Below, piece after piece: positions 1 to 8,477 of a DNA stretch of 64,000 bases; the first letter of the stretch is position 1; every line of letters begins with the position of its first letter. Below the pieces are notes generated by a model. That model did not search any database, was not told the DNA's origin, and saw only the letters and a program-made list of their open reading frames with translations. The position numbers and the translations under genes are program-made. The stretch lies in assembly GCA_000963575.1 (NCBI GenBank), contig CP011077.1:3658001-3722000 (forward strand), in the 5' to 3' direction. This DNA comes from Klebsiella michiganensis (GTDB lineage: Bacteria > Pseudomonadota > Gammaproteobacteria > Enterobacterales > Enterobacteriaceae).

Positions 1-1326
1 CTGGATGCGATGCGCCGCGTCGCTTTCAATTACCTCTATATCCAGGAAGTGGTCTATATCGTCAATAACCGCACCGTTTGCTCGTCGCTTGAAACGACCC
101 ACGACGGCGCGAAGCTGGGCCCGCCCGACACCAGCGGTACAAAAGGCTTCTTCGCCTGGTACACCGACGTCACCGACCTGGGCTTTGAGCGCCCGATGAT
201 GTACATCGGCCAGTTACAGCATGTGGTGGTAATAGACCCGGTTGCCTTTATTGATGTGATCCCTTTTGGCCATAACCCGGTAGACGTGGCAATGGTCGGC
301 ATGCAGCACAACCGGCTCATCGCCAGCAACGCCCCGCTGCCGAATCGCAGCTGGGAGAGCGAAATAAGTAAAGGCACGGAGGCGTACTCGGACGGGAAAA
401 ACGACTATGTGATTCGCCGCTCATCAGAGCTGGGGCTGGCGATGATAGCCTGGGCACCCAGCGCCCCGTTGCAAACGGCCTGGTATAAGCAAATGCTGCT
501 CTGGCTGCCGATTGGTATTCTCTTCAGCCTGAGCGCCGGCTGGTTTATCACCCGCCTGCTGCGACGCCTTGAATCTCCCCAGGCGCGCATTCAGGATGCG
601 ATTCGCGATCGGGAATTTACCCTCGAATATCAGCCCATAGTCGATTTGAAAACCGGGGAAGGCGTGGGGGCAGAAGCGTTAATCCGCTGGCGTCTACCGG
701 ACGGGAGTTTCATCAGCCCGGACATTTTTATTCCTATTGCCGAACAGGCTGGGCTGATTTCACAGATAACCGAACTGGTGGTTAAAAAAACCTTCACAGA
801 TCTCGGTGACTGGCTGCACGCCCACCCTCACCACCATGTCTCGATCAACCTCGCCCCGGCCGATGTGCTTAACGACAAGATTTTACAGGTCATCAAGCCC
901 CTGTTGCTGAAGTACCAAATCAAAGCGGAGCAGATAGCGCTGGAGATCACCGAGCGCGGCTTCGCCAACCCGAAAGTCAGCGCCCCGATTGTGGCGAAAT
1001 ACCGCGAGGCGGGCCATCCCATCTACCTGGATGATTTTGGCACCGGCTACTCCAGCCTCAGCTACCTGCAGGATCTCGACGTCGATATTCTTAAAATAGA
1101 CAAATCGTTCGTTGACGCGCTGGAGTACAAAAACGTCACGCCCTATATCATTGAAATGGCGAAAACGCTTCATCTGGCGACGCTCGCCGAAGGGATTGAA
1201 ACCGCGGCACAGGCGGCATGGCTGCGAGAACACGGCGTTGCCTGGGGGCAGGGCTGGCTTTATAGCAAAGCCCTGCCTAAACAGGCCTTTATCGACTGGA
1301 TTGCCCGTAACCGCGCCCTGAGCTGA
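1..1326 (+). CDS. CSS-motif EAL-domain c-di-GMP phosphodiesterase, 5' truncated by window edge
   Basis: The reading frame is open to base 1, so the true start lies outside the window. What remains is the end of a periplasmic CSS sensor domain (the VCSS motif is near base 79), a membrane helix (about bases 493-560) and a full cytoplasmic EAL domain. The EAL part keeps the signature of active c-di-GMP phosphodiesterases: GAEALIRW, EITERGF, DDFGTGYSS, KIDKSFV and LAEGIET. Family knowledge: E. coli has several such enzymes, with the periplasmic cysteines acting as a redox switch. I cannot say which paralogue this is. The next gene is convergent and abuts it directly (stop at 1324-1326, opposite stop at 1327). 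Confidence 0.88.
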   Translation: MDAMRRVAFNYLYIQEVVYIVNNRTVCSSLETTHDGAKLGPPDTSGTKGFFAWYTDVTDLGFERPMMYIGQLQHVVVIDPVAFIDVIPFGHNPVDVAMVGMQHNRLIASNAPLPNRSWESEISKGTEAYSDGKNDYVIRRSSELGLAMIAWAPSAPLQTAWYKQMLLWLPIGILFSLSAGWFITRLLRRLESPQARIQDAIRDREFTLEYQPIVDLKTGEGVGAEALIRWRLPDGSFISPDIFIPIAEQAGLISQITELVVKKTFTDLGDWLHAHPHHHVSINLAPADVLNDKILQVIKPLLLKYQIKAEQIALEITERGFANPKVSAPIVAKYREAGHPIYLDDFGTGYSSLSYLQDLDVDILKIDKSFVDALEYKNVTPYIIEMAKTLHLATLAEGIETAAQAAWLREHGVAWGQGWLYSKALPKQAFIDWIARNRALS

Positions 1327-1797
1327 TCACTTCCGCAACAGCTGCTGGAGGCGCTGCTGCTGGCGCCTCTCCAGCCAGCCTTTCAGCAGGAACAAACGCA
1401 GGCCGCCCATCACCAGCAGCGCCCCCCAAATCAGCGTTGGCCACAGGAACCAGTTCTGGCCCGGCGAAGTCAGCCAGTTAATTGCGGCCAGGCCGGTACA
1501 CACAATCGCCCACACCAGCACCGAACGGTAGAAGCGATACTCGCGGGCAACGCGGCGTTTAGCCTCAAGAATGCGCGTATTGAGCGCATCCTCTGGCTCA
1601 CCGTCCGACTCATTATCGTTGTACAAATCCGTCACGTTGAGATCGAACGCCGCCGCAATCGCGCTCATGGTTTCCAGGCTCGCCTGTCCGCCATTCTCAA
1701 TACGCTGAATGGTTCTGACGCTCAGGGAAGAGAGTTCGGCCAGCTGCTCCTGGGACCAGGCGCGGGACAAACGCAACGCTTTAATGTTGTTACTCAT
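1327..1797 (-). CDS. XRE-family HTH regulator with C-terminal two-helix membrane domain
   Basis: 156 residues. Residues about 5-60 form a Cro/C1-type helix-turn-helix (SQEQLAELSSLSVRTIQRIE). A short acidic linker follows, then two hydrophobic helices at about 95-112 and 118-136 with a basic glutamine-rich tail. This is the arrangement of the XRE plus 2TM-domain proteins, so the regulator is probably anchored in the inner membrane. A GGA-rich ribosome site precedes the ATG. It is a monocistronic gene lying between a convergent EAL gene and the end of the ABC importer. The target is unknown. Confidence 0.8.
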   Translation of the reverse strand: MSNNIKALRLSRAWSQEQLAELSSLSVRTIQRIENGGQASLETMSAIAAAFDLNVTDLYNDNESDGEPEDALNTRILEAKRRVAREYRFYRSVLVWAIVCTGLAAINWLTSPGQNWFLWPTLIWGALLVMGGLRLFLLKGWLERRQQQRLQQLLRK

Positions 1798-1876
1798 GGC
1801 TGGAGATCCTCGAATGATTTAACCCGCCCTGACTATGGCTCAGCCCGCGCCACTTCAACACGACAGCGGCCCGACA

Positions 1877-2671
1877 TCAACCCGACATCAACCTGACATG
1901 AAGCTGACGACGAAAATGTGCCGCTTTTCGCCGGGCAAAAGCAAAGCAGATCATCGGCAGAGGCAAAGTGAACAGCAGCAGCAGCCACACCAAAGTATAA
2001 ACCGCATCCACGCCGTCGTTTTGCAGGTTGGTATACAGCTTGACGGGGATCCCCTGAGGGAAATAGGCAAAAATCATCACGATGCCGAATTCTCCTATCG
2101 CCCGAACCCAGGCCACGGCAAGCGCGGATGCAAGGCCCGGAGCAGACATCGGCAAAGCAAGGCGCAGGAAGCGCTGCCAGGGCGATGCCCCCAGTGTACG
2201 ACCGGCTTCAAGGATCTCCTTCGGTACCGCGGCAAACGCCGAGCGAGCGGCGGTAATAAAATAAGGCAGCGAGCCGTACACCTGCGCCAGCACAAAAGCC
2301 CCGGGGTTATTCACCAGCGTCAGCCCAAAGCGAGACAGCCATTCCCCCGCCAGGCTGTACGGCCCCCAGGCGGAAATCAGCAAAATCCCCATCGCCAGCG
2401 GCGGCGTTAACAGGGGAAGCAACACCAGGATCTCGACCAGCAGCCGTCGCCGACCTTTGGCCCAGGCCAGCCACCAGGCCACCGGCAGCCCCAGGGCGAC
2501 AACAATCATCAGCGCGAGGCCGCCCAGCCCGAGGGAAACGGCAATCGCGCCGCCGTCGCCCCAGGCCAAATGAAACCCATGCCACGGCGTAACACCGAGC
2601 AATGTCGCAAACGGAATCGCCAGCAGCAACAACGCCGGTAGCGACAGCCACAGCGCCGGGCTGCGTATCAT
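1877..2671 (-). CDS. ABC transporter permease, molybdate/tungstate (ModB/WtpB-like) type
   Basis: 264 residues, strongly hydrophobic, with about six membrane helices. The loop EAGRTLGASPWQRFLRLALPM matches the EAA coupling motif that docks the ATPase in binding-protein-dependent importers. Family resemblance is to the ModB/CysT/WtpB group of oxyanion permeases. The start overlaps the stop of the binding-protein gene by 4 bp (ATGA), so the two are co-translated. No ATP-binding subunit follows: the next gene downstream is the XRE regulator. The ATPase must therefore come from elsewhere, perhaps ModC, or has been lost. Confidence 0.85.
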   Translation of the reverse strand: MIRSPALWLSLPALLLLAIPFATLLGVTPWHGFHLAWGDGGAIAVSLGLGGLALMIVVALGLPVAWWLAWAKGRRRLLVEILVLLPLLTPPLAMGILLISAWGPYSLAGEWLSRFGLTLVNNPGAFVLAQVYGSLPYFITAARSAFAAVPKEILEAGRTLGASPWQRFLRLALPMSAPGLASALAVAWVRAIGEFGIVMIFAYFPQGIPVKLYTNLQNDGVDAVYTLVWLLLLFTLPLPMICFAFARRKAAHFRRQLHVRLMSG

Positions 2672-3600
2672 TGAGCGTAAATCGCCTGGCCTTTTGGTGC
2701 CGCATAGCCATTCGCTTTAAACAGCTTCTGGCCTTCGGCACCGCGCATAAAGTCGATAAACTTCTGCCCCTGCTGCACGCCGTTAGGGGCGTTTTTCAGC
2801 ACGGCAGCGTAATAGACCAGCGGCTGGGTATGCAGCACCCGATCTTTCCCGGCGCTGTCCTTGATAGTGAAGCTCACGGTGTCATACCACTGTTTGGCTT
2901 CATCAGGGTTGCTGAGGTTGATCTCATCCGGCAGTGCGATGTACGGCAGTTTGGCGGAAATCACTTCGCTTTCATACCCGGCGGCGGCGTCAACCTGCCC
3001 GCTCTCCAGCCGCGTCAGCAGGCCACCCTCCAGGCTGACCTGAGCCGGGTTTTGCACTTCCCCCATCACCTGCTTCGCCGCGCCCGGCTGCTGGTAATAT
3101 TTTTCCGCCAGCAGCAGCGTAAAGACAATATTCTGCCCTTTAGGATCGTTATACGGGTCGGTACGGCCAAACTTCAGCCCCGGCGTCGCCAGCACTTTCA
3201 GCCAGCTGGCGTCTTTGCCGCTCGCGGCGGCAAATTGCGGGGCGTATTTTCCTTTCGGGCTATAGGCGATAACCATGCTGGTACTGGCCACCGGCACGGC
3301 ATCGTCAATCAACCCGGCATCTTTCAGAATTTGCATAGGGCCAGGGGTGATGGAGACAAACACATCGGCGGTAATTTTCTTGCTGGCGAGCAGTCGCGCC
3401 ATCCCGTAAGCGCCCTGCCCCTGTCCCTGATAATCGCCGTGGTTTTCTTTTGCAAAGGCCGGGCCGAGGGACTGGTCCATGACCTTGCCCATCGAGCCTG
3501 CATAGGTGACGCGAATATCGGAAGAAGCCAGCGCCGAGGCGCTGAAAAGAAGTGAGCAAAGCGCCAGGGCGCCCGCGCTGCGTGCTGAAGTCAAAGCCAT
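2668..3600 (-). CDS. Periplasmic binding protein, molybdate/tungstate (WtpA/ModA-like) type
   Basis: 310 residues with an N-terminal signal peptide ending near ALA-SS (residue about 25). The start of the mature protein (VTYAGSMGKVMDQ) and the segments ADVFVS, TSMVIAYSP and FGRTDPYNDP follow the WtpA/ModA-like family 1 oxyanion-binding fold. It is the first gene of a two-gene operon with the permease. A ModE-like palindrome sits just upstream, supporting a molybdate or tungstate substrate. This is inference: sulfate or another oxyanion is not excluded, because ligand residues cannot be assigned by eye. Confidence 0.82.
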   Translation of the reverse strand: MALTSARSAGALALCSLLFSASALASSDIRVTYAGSMGKVMDQSLGPAFAKENHGDYQGQGQGAYGMARLLASKKITADVFVSITPGPMQILKDAGLIDDAVPVASTSMVIAYSPKGKYAPQFAAASGKDASWLKVLATPGLKFGRTDPYNDPKGQNIVFTLLLAEKYYQQPGAAKQVMGEVQNPAQVSLEGGLLTRLESGQVDAAAGYESEVISAKLPYIALPDEINLSNPDEAKQWYDTVSFTIKDSAGKDRVLHTQPLVYYAAVLKNAPNGVQQGQKFIDFMRGAEGQKLFKANGYAAPKGQAIYAQ

Positions 3601-3608
3601 AGCATCCT

Positions 3609-3632
3609 CGTTATATATAAAAATACACAGCG
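3609..3632 (-). promoter_or_regulatory. Candidate ModE operator
   Basis: CGTTATATA, six bases, then TACACAGCG. The E. coli modA operator, as I recall it, is CGTTATATT, six bases, TACATAACG. The left half matches 8 of 9, the right half 7 of 9, and the spacing is identical. It lies 9-32 bp upstream of the binding-protein ATG, where ModE-molybdate would block expression. Confidence 0.5.
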
Positions 3633-3716
3633 ATTATCCGCGCCGCTTCGCCGCTAAACAACGAGTTTGTATGATGAATTTATCTGCGGTTGAAGTTAAG
3701 AGGTACTCCCTCGGGG

Positions 3717-5237
3717 TTACTTCACCCCCAGCCGCTTCGCCAGCCGGTGAAGGTTGGCCACATCGACGCCAAGCTCCCGGGCGCTGGCCGCCCAGTTATT
3801 GCCGTTGCGGGCAAGCGCTGCAGCAACCCTGCCGCGCTGGAACTCATCGGTCGCTTCTCGCAGGCTGGCAGAGGGGGATGCCAAAGGTGGGGTGTCTGGT
3901 TCATGGGCGACCACATCCCCCCGACCAGACAGCTGGAAATGTTGGGGCTGAAGCACGGGCTCCCCCTGAGGAGAGCCGGCACGGGCCAGAACAATCGCGC
4001 GATAAATGGCATGCTCCAGCTCGCGAATGTTCCCCGGCCAGCCATACTGCGTGAGGTGCGCGCGAGCCGCTTCGCTAAGCACAACCTGCTTCAGCCCCAT
4101 CTTCGCGCGGCTTTGCTCGCAGAAAAAACCGGCCAGCAGCGCAATGTCCTGCCCACGCTCGCGCAGCGGTGGAACGTGCAGCGGAAAGACGCTGAGGCGG
4201 TGAAACAGGTCGGCGCGGAACTCGCCGGCCAGTACCTGCTGACGAAGATCGCGGTTAGTGGCGGCCAATACCCGAACGTCCACGCGCTGGCTGCGATCGT
4301 CCCCCACCCGCTGAATATCGCCGTACTGCAGCACCCGCAGCAGCTTGGCCTGAAGCGCCAGCGGCAGTTCACCGATTTCATCGAGGAACAGCGTGCCGCG
4401 ATCCGCCATTTCAAACTTGCCGGTGCGGTGATGAATCGCCCCGGTAAAAGCCCCCTTCACATGACCGAACAGCTCACTCTCCGCCACGCTTTCCGGCAGC
4501 GCGGCGCAGTTAAGATAGACCAGCGGACTTGCCGCCCGGGCAGAACCGGCATGGATCGCCCGCGCCACCAGCTCTTTTCCGACCCCCGTTTCGCCGGTTA
4601 TGAGCACGTTCAGGTCCGAACTGGCAACGATATCGATCTCTTTTTTCAACTGGCTGATACCCGCCGAGCGACCAATCATCTCCCCGGCAGCTCCCCGAGA
4701 AATAGCGGGCTGCACCGTGCCCTCGGGGGTTTGCTTCTCAAGCTGTTCCAGCAGCAAAGCATTATTCAGCGCCCCGGCCGCCAGCACGCCTATCAGCCTG
4801 AGCTCCTCATCGCTGAAACTGTCGAACTGATAAGGATCCATGCCGTCCACGGTCAGCGCCCCGATAAGCGTCTGGTCGGCGAACAGCGGTAACCCCAGGC
4901 AGGCGTGAACCTTTAGCTCTTCGTGGTCTGGAATAAGGCCGTCATAAGGATCGGGCAGCTCGCTGTCGGCCGGGAAACGCACCACGTCCCCTGCGCGGGC
5001 AATAGCCTCCAGGCGCGGATGAGCGTCAACGGCAAAGCGCCGGCCCAGCACATCAATGGCAAGGCCGTCTATCGCCAGCGGGTAAAAGTGTCGCGACTCG
5101 TAGCGCAGCAGCGCCGTGGCATCGCCGCCAAGCAGCTTTCTCAGGGTACGGATGACGCGGGAAAAGCGGTCTGAATGGCTGATACCGCTCTGCAGTTCGA
5201 TAGCAATGGCGGCGAGAGAAGACATCGACAGGCTCAT
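3717..5237 (-). CDS. norR: Nitric oxide-responsive sigma-54 activator NorR
   Basis: 506 residues (E. coli 504). The N-terminal GAF domain (about 1-165) senses NO through a mononuclear non-haem iron. Candidate ligands Asp99, His111 and Cys113 are present at the positions proposed in E. coli. The central AAA+ domain has Walker A GETGVGKE (about 213) and the sigma-54-contacting loop GAFTGA. The C-terminal Fis-type helix-turn-helix ends in NLHRLAKRLG. Family role: on NO binding it hydrolyses ATP and activates the divergent norVW operon from upstream sites. The start was chosen by alignment with the E. coli N-terminus. Confidence 0.97.
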   Translation of the reverse strand: MSLSMSSLAAIAIELQSGISHSDRFSRVIRTLRKLLGGDATALLRYESRHFYPLAIDGLAIDVLGRRFAVDAHPRLEAIARAGDVVRFPADSELPDPYDGLIPDHEELKVHACLGLPLFADQTLIGALTVDGMDPYQFDSFSDEELRLIGVLAAGALNNALLLEQLEKQTPEGTVQPAISRGAAGEMIGRSAGISQLKKEIDIVASSDLNVLITGETGVGKELVARAIHAGSARAASPLVYLNCAALPESVAESELFGHVKGAFTGAIHHRTGKFEMADRGTLFLDEIGELPLALQAKLLRVLQYGDIQRVGDDRSQRVDVRVLAATNRDLRQQVLAGEFRADLFHRLSVFPLHVPPLRERGQDIALLAGFFCEQSRAKMGLKQVVLSEAARAHLTQYGWPGNIRELEHAIYRAIVLARAGSPQGEPVLQPQHFQLSGRGDVVAHEPDTPPLASPSASLREATDEFQRGRVAAALARNGNNWAASARELGVDVANLHRLAKRLGVK

Positions 5238-5280
5238 GGTGAGGCTCCGGGAACGCGGGCGTTCAGCTTACGCCCGAGTA

Positions 5281-5336
5281 GTCAAAATGACAAATGACTG
5301 AGTCATTATGACCAAAATAAACATTGTCATTATGAC
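5281..5336. promoter_or_regulatory. Three NorR-binding sites
   Basis: Three 11-bp palindromes: GTCAAAATGAC at 5281-5291, GTCATTATGAC at 5302-5312 and GTCATTATGAC at 5326-5336. All fit the GT-N7-AC NorR core. E. coli also has three sites upstream of norV, used to assemble the NorR hexamer. They lie between divergent norR and norV, 56-111 bp upstream of the sigma-54 promoter. Confidence 0.9.
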
Positions 5337-5391
5337 AATAAAAATCAGCACGTAAAATAATAAACAATTAAAAATCAAAGCATTAAAAAAC

Positions 5392-5407
5392 TGGCACGAT
5401 ACTCGCA
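5392..5407 (+). promoter_or_regulatory. Sigma-54 promoter of norVW
   Basis: TGGCACGATACTCGCA: a perfect -24 element (TGGCAC) and a -12 element TCGCA (consensus TTGCA) at the canonical 5-bp spacing. It lies 51 bp upstream of the norV start and downstream of the NorR sites, as expected for enhancer-driven transcription. Confidence 0.88.
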
Positions 5408-5457
5408 ATAACACAGCCATTGAAGCACTTAACGCTATGACATCAATGAGGTTCTCA

Positions 5458-6903
5458 ATGGCAATTCAGGTTAAAAACAACATTCAGTGGGTTGGGCAAC
5501 GTGACTGGGAAGTGCGTGATTTTCACGGCACGGAATATAAAACGCTGCGCGGCAGCAGCTACAACAGCTACCTCATTCGTGAAGAAAAAACCGTCCTGAT
5601 CGACACCGTCGACCATAAGTTCAGCCGCGAGTTTGTGCAGAACCTTGAGCGTGAAATCGACCTCGACACGCTCGACTACATCATTATCAATCATGCGGAA
5701 GAGGATCACGCGGGCGCGCTGACAGAGCTGATGTCACGCATCCCACACACGCCAATTTACTGCACGGCCAACGGCATTGATTCCATTACCGGGCACCATC
5801 ATCACCCGGAGTGGAACTTTAACGTGGTGAAAACCGGCGACAGCCTGGACATCGGCAATGGAAAACAGCTTATTTTTGTCGAAACACCTATGCTGCACTG
5901 GCCGGACAGCATGATGACTTACCTGACCGGCGACGCGGTGCTGTTCAGCAACGACGCCTTCGGCCAGCATTACTGCGACGAACACCTGTTTAACGACGAA
6001 GTGGATCAGACCGAGCTGTTCGAGCAGTGTCAGCGCTACTACGCCAACATCCTGACGCCGTTCAGCCGCCTGGTAACGCCGAAAATTACCGAAATCCTCG
6101 GCTTCAGGCTGCCGGTGGAGATGATTGCCACTTCCCACGGCGTGGTCTGGCGCGACAACCCGACGCAAATCGTTGAGCTGTACCTGAAATGGGCCGCCGA
6201 TTATCAGGAAGACCGCATCACGCTGTTCTACGACACCATGTCCAATAACACCCGCATGATGGCGGACGCCATTGCCCAGGGCATTCACGAAGTTGATCCC
6301 CGCGTGGCGGTGAAAATCTTCAACGTGGCCCGCAGCGATAAGAACGAAATTCTGACCAACGTGTTCCGTTCCAAAGGCGTGCTGGTCGGCACTTCCACCA
6401 TGAACAACGTGATGATGCCGAAAATCGCCGGACTGGTAGAAGAGATAACCGGGCTGCGATTCCGTAATAAACGCGCCAGCGCTTTCGGGTCCCACGGCTG
6501 GAGCGGCGGCGCGGTAGATCGCCTTTCTACCCGCCTGCAGGACGCCGGGTTTGAAATGTCCCTCAGCCTGAAGGCGAAATGGCGCCCGGACGGCAACGCG
6601 CTGGAGCTTTGCCGTGAGCATGGCCGCGAACTAGCCCGTCAGTGGGCGCTTTCCCCGCTGCCGGTGGCTGAGGCCACGGTCGCGCCGAAAGCCGAGGAAG
6701 CTGCGCCAGCCTCCCGTAGCGCAGACCTGGGCCCTTGCATGCAGTGCAGCGTTTGCCAGTGGATTTACGATCCGGCCCAGGGCGAGCCGATGCAGGCCGT
6801 TGAGCCAGGCACACCGTGGCGCGAAGTGCCCGACAACTTCCTGTGCCCTGAGTGTTCGCTGGGAAAAGATGTCTTCGACGCGCTGGCAACGGAGGCAAAA
6901 TGA
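5458..6903 (+). CDS. norV: Anaerobic nitric oxide reductase flavorubredoxin NorV
   Basis: 481 residues from the ATG at 5458, which has a GAGG ribosome site 6 bp upstream. An in-frame ATG at 5437 would add seven residues with no family match (E. coli is 479). The metallo-beta-lactamase-type di-iron domain (about 1-250) carries NHAEEDHAGAL. The flavodoxin domain (about 254-395) binds FMN. A rubredoxin domain closes the protein, with CMQCSVCQW and FLCPECSLG supplying the iron-sulfur-type cysteine pairs. It reduces NO to N2O in the cytoplasm using electrons from NorW. Confidence 0.97.
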   Translation: MAIQVKNNIQWVGQRDWEVRDFHGTEYKTLRGSSYNSYLIREEKTVLIDTVDHKFSREFVQNLEREIDLDTLDYIIINHAEEDHAGALTELMSRIPHTPIYCTANGIDSITGHHHHPEWNFNVVKTGDSLDIGNGKQLIFVETPMLHWPDSMMTYLTGDAVLFSNDAFGQHYCDEHLFNDEVDQTELFEQCQRYYANILTPFSRLVTPKITEILGFRLPVEMIATSHGVVWRDNPTQIVELYLKWAADYQEDRITLFYDTMSNNTRMMADAIAQGIHEVDPRVAVKIFNVARSDKNEILTNVFRSKGVLVGTSTMNNVMMPKIAGLVEEITGLRFRNKRASAFGSHGWSGGAVDRLSTRLQDAGFEMSLSLKAKWRPDGNALELCREHGRELARQWALSPLPVAEATVAPKAEEAAPASRSADLGPCMQCSVCQWIYDPAQGEPMQAVEPGTPWREVPDNFLCPECSLGKDVFDALATEAK

Positions 6904-8039
6904 ACAACGGTATCGTGATAATCGGCTCGGGCTTCGCCGCCCGCCAATTGGTGAAAAATATCCGTAAACACAGCGCAGAGGTGCCCATCCGGCTGATTGC
7001 CGCCGACAGCGCCGACGAGTACAACAAACCGGATCTGAGCCACGTCATCAGCTTAAACCAGCGAGCCGAGGCAATGACCCGCCAGCAGGCTGGCGCGTTT
7101 GCGGAGCAGTTCAACCTGACGCTGCACGCCAATAGCTGGGTCAGCAGCCTTGACCCAAAAAATAAACGGGTCAAGTGTGGCGAGCAGTACTGGCACTACG
7201 ACAAACTGGTGCTGGCGACCGGCTCCTCCGCCCTGTTGCCACCTGTTTCCGGCAAAGAATTGATGACAACGCTCAACAGCCAGCAGGAGTATCAGGCCTG
7301 CGAAACCCGGCTGCGTGACGCCCGGCGGGTGATGATCCTCGGCGGCGGGCTGATCGGCAGCGAGTTGGCGATGGATTTCTGCCGCGCGGGCAAAGAGGTT
7401 GTGCTGGTGGATAACGCCAGCCACCTGATGGCATCCCTGCTTCCGGCTGAAGTCAGCGGCCGCCTGCAATCCCGCCTGAACCAGATGGGCGTCGAGCTGC
7501 TGTTTAACCAGCAACTGGCGGCGGTGAGCCAGGCGGAGTCAGGGCTGTGCGCCACGCTCAACAACGGGCGCGATCTGCCAGTCGATGCGGTAGTCTCTGC
7601 CATCGGCCTGCGCCCAAACGTTGGCCTGGCCCAGCATGCAGGGCTCGAGGTTAACCGCGGCATCCAGGTGAACAGCCGGCTGCAAACCTCTGACCCGGAT
7701 ATTTACGCCCTCGGCGACTGTGCGGCCATCGACGGTAAAGTGCTGCCGTTCCTGCAGCCGATTCAGCTCAGCGCCATGACGCTGGCAAAAAACCTGCTCG
7801 GTGCGAGCGACCCACTTTCCCTCCCGGCGATGCTGGTCAAGGTGAAAACGCCGGAGATGCCGCTGCACCTGGCCGGGGAAACCCAGCGCCGCGACCTGAC
7901 CTGGCAGATTACCGCCAGCCAGCAAGGTCTGATTGCCAGAGGGATGGACGCCGCGCAGCAGTTAAGGGCGTTTATCGTCAGCGAGGAGTATATGAAGCAG
8001 GGGTTTAGTTTGGTGCGGGAGCTGGCATCAGCGTCCTAA
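6900..8039 (+). CDS. norW: NADH:flavorubredoxin reductase NorW
   Basis: 379 residues (E. coli 377). The ATG at 6900 overlaps the norV stop by 4 bp (ATGA). A longer frame from 6852 is not used, because the FAD fingerprint GIVIIGSGFAARQ must sit at the N-terminus. The second dinucleotide fold is GGGLIGSELAMDF (NADH), and YALGDCA closes the FAD site. It transfers electrons from NADH to the rubredoxin domain of NorV. No clear terminator follows. A palindromic element and a framed hairpin repeat fill the gap to the convergent hcxA. Confidence 0.96.
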   Translation: MNNGIVIIGSGFAARQLVKNIRKHSAEVPIRLIAADSADEYNKPDLSHVISLNQRAEAMTRQQAGAFAEQFNLTLHANSWVSSLDPKNKRVKCGEQYWHYDKLVLATGSSALLPPVSGKELMTTLNSQQEYQACETRLRDARRVMILGGGLIGSELAMDFCRAGKEVVLVDNASHLMASLLPAEVSGRLQSRLNQMGVELLFNQQLAAVSQAESGLCATLNNGRDLPVDAVVSAIGLRPNVGLAQHAGLEVNRGIQVNSRLQTSDPDIYALGDCAAIDGKVLPFLQPIQLSAMTLAKNLLGASDPLSLPAMLVKVKTPEMPLHLAGETQRRDLTWQITASQQGLIARGMDAAQQLRAFIVSEEYMKQGFSLVRELASAS

Positions 8040-8189
8040 GCATGGTCGTTTCTATGCAAACATGGCTCAAGTTCCGTTCACCTTAAGTGCAGTTTTATAT
8101 GTTGCCACCGCATCGGTGAACGTCTCAGGGGAATCACCGTCATTCCCCTGAGAACCCGGACTCCCGGCGAAATAAATCGACCGCTGAAG

Positions 8190-8310
8190 CGGCAGACCTC
8201 CGTTTTATCTCCCAGTCCTGGGTCGGCTGAGATGCGTTCCCGACGCTCTCAGCCTCCGGCCGTTCCCGACGGCCGGACCCTGGCCAGTCGGAGAGAAAAC
8301 GGAGGCGATT
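8190..8310. repeat. Multibranched palindromic intergenic element
   Basis: An outer inverted repeat (8197-8210, cctccgttttatct, against 8292-8305, agagaaaacggagg) encloses a second weaker pairing (cagtcctgggtc against gaccctggccag). Inside are two tandem hairpins, GGCTGAGA...TCTCAGCC (about 8223-8252) and CCGGCCGT...ACGGCCGG (about 8256-8276), both with a TTCCCGA-type loop. Folded, it would be a long stem opening into two arms. I do not recognise it as ERIC, REP/BIME or a known riboswitch. Bases 8040-8190 show nothing I can name. Confidence 0.6.
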
Positions 8311-8372
8311 TAAGCCGGAATCGGGCCTCGCTTTTAACCCGGGACTGACTTCAGCCACAGCAGTGCGGCTTT

Positions 8373-8470
8373 CCCTCACCCTACCCCTCTCCCGGAGGGA
8401 GAGGGAATAAAAAACCCGCCACCGCTTGTTTTCTCCCTCGCCCCCTTGGGGAGAGAGGCAGGATGAGGGG
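8373..8470. repeat. Framed double-hairpin repeat, single-spacer form
   Basis: It begins CCCTCACCCTACCCCTCTCCC-like, forms hairpin CTCTCCC-GGA-GGGAGAG, has a 27-bp spacer, forms a second hairpin CTCCC...GGGGAGAG and ends GGATGAGGGG. The ends are therefore inverted half-sites. It sits between convergent norW and hcxA, immediately before the hcxA stop. It is the same family as the arrays at 14577 and 34171. Confidence 0.7.
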
Positions 8471-8477
8471 CAAATTT

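Noticed and set aside
2602..3555. 317-codon frame antisense to the binding-protein gene
   Set aside because: Shadow of a clearly recognisable secreted binding protein.
3690..4892. 400-codon frame antisense to norR
   Set aside because: Shadow of norR with a low-complexity basic composition; no recognisable domain.
8190..8310. ERIC element
   Set aside because: It lacks the ERIC core and end sequences; size and internal two-arm structure differ.
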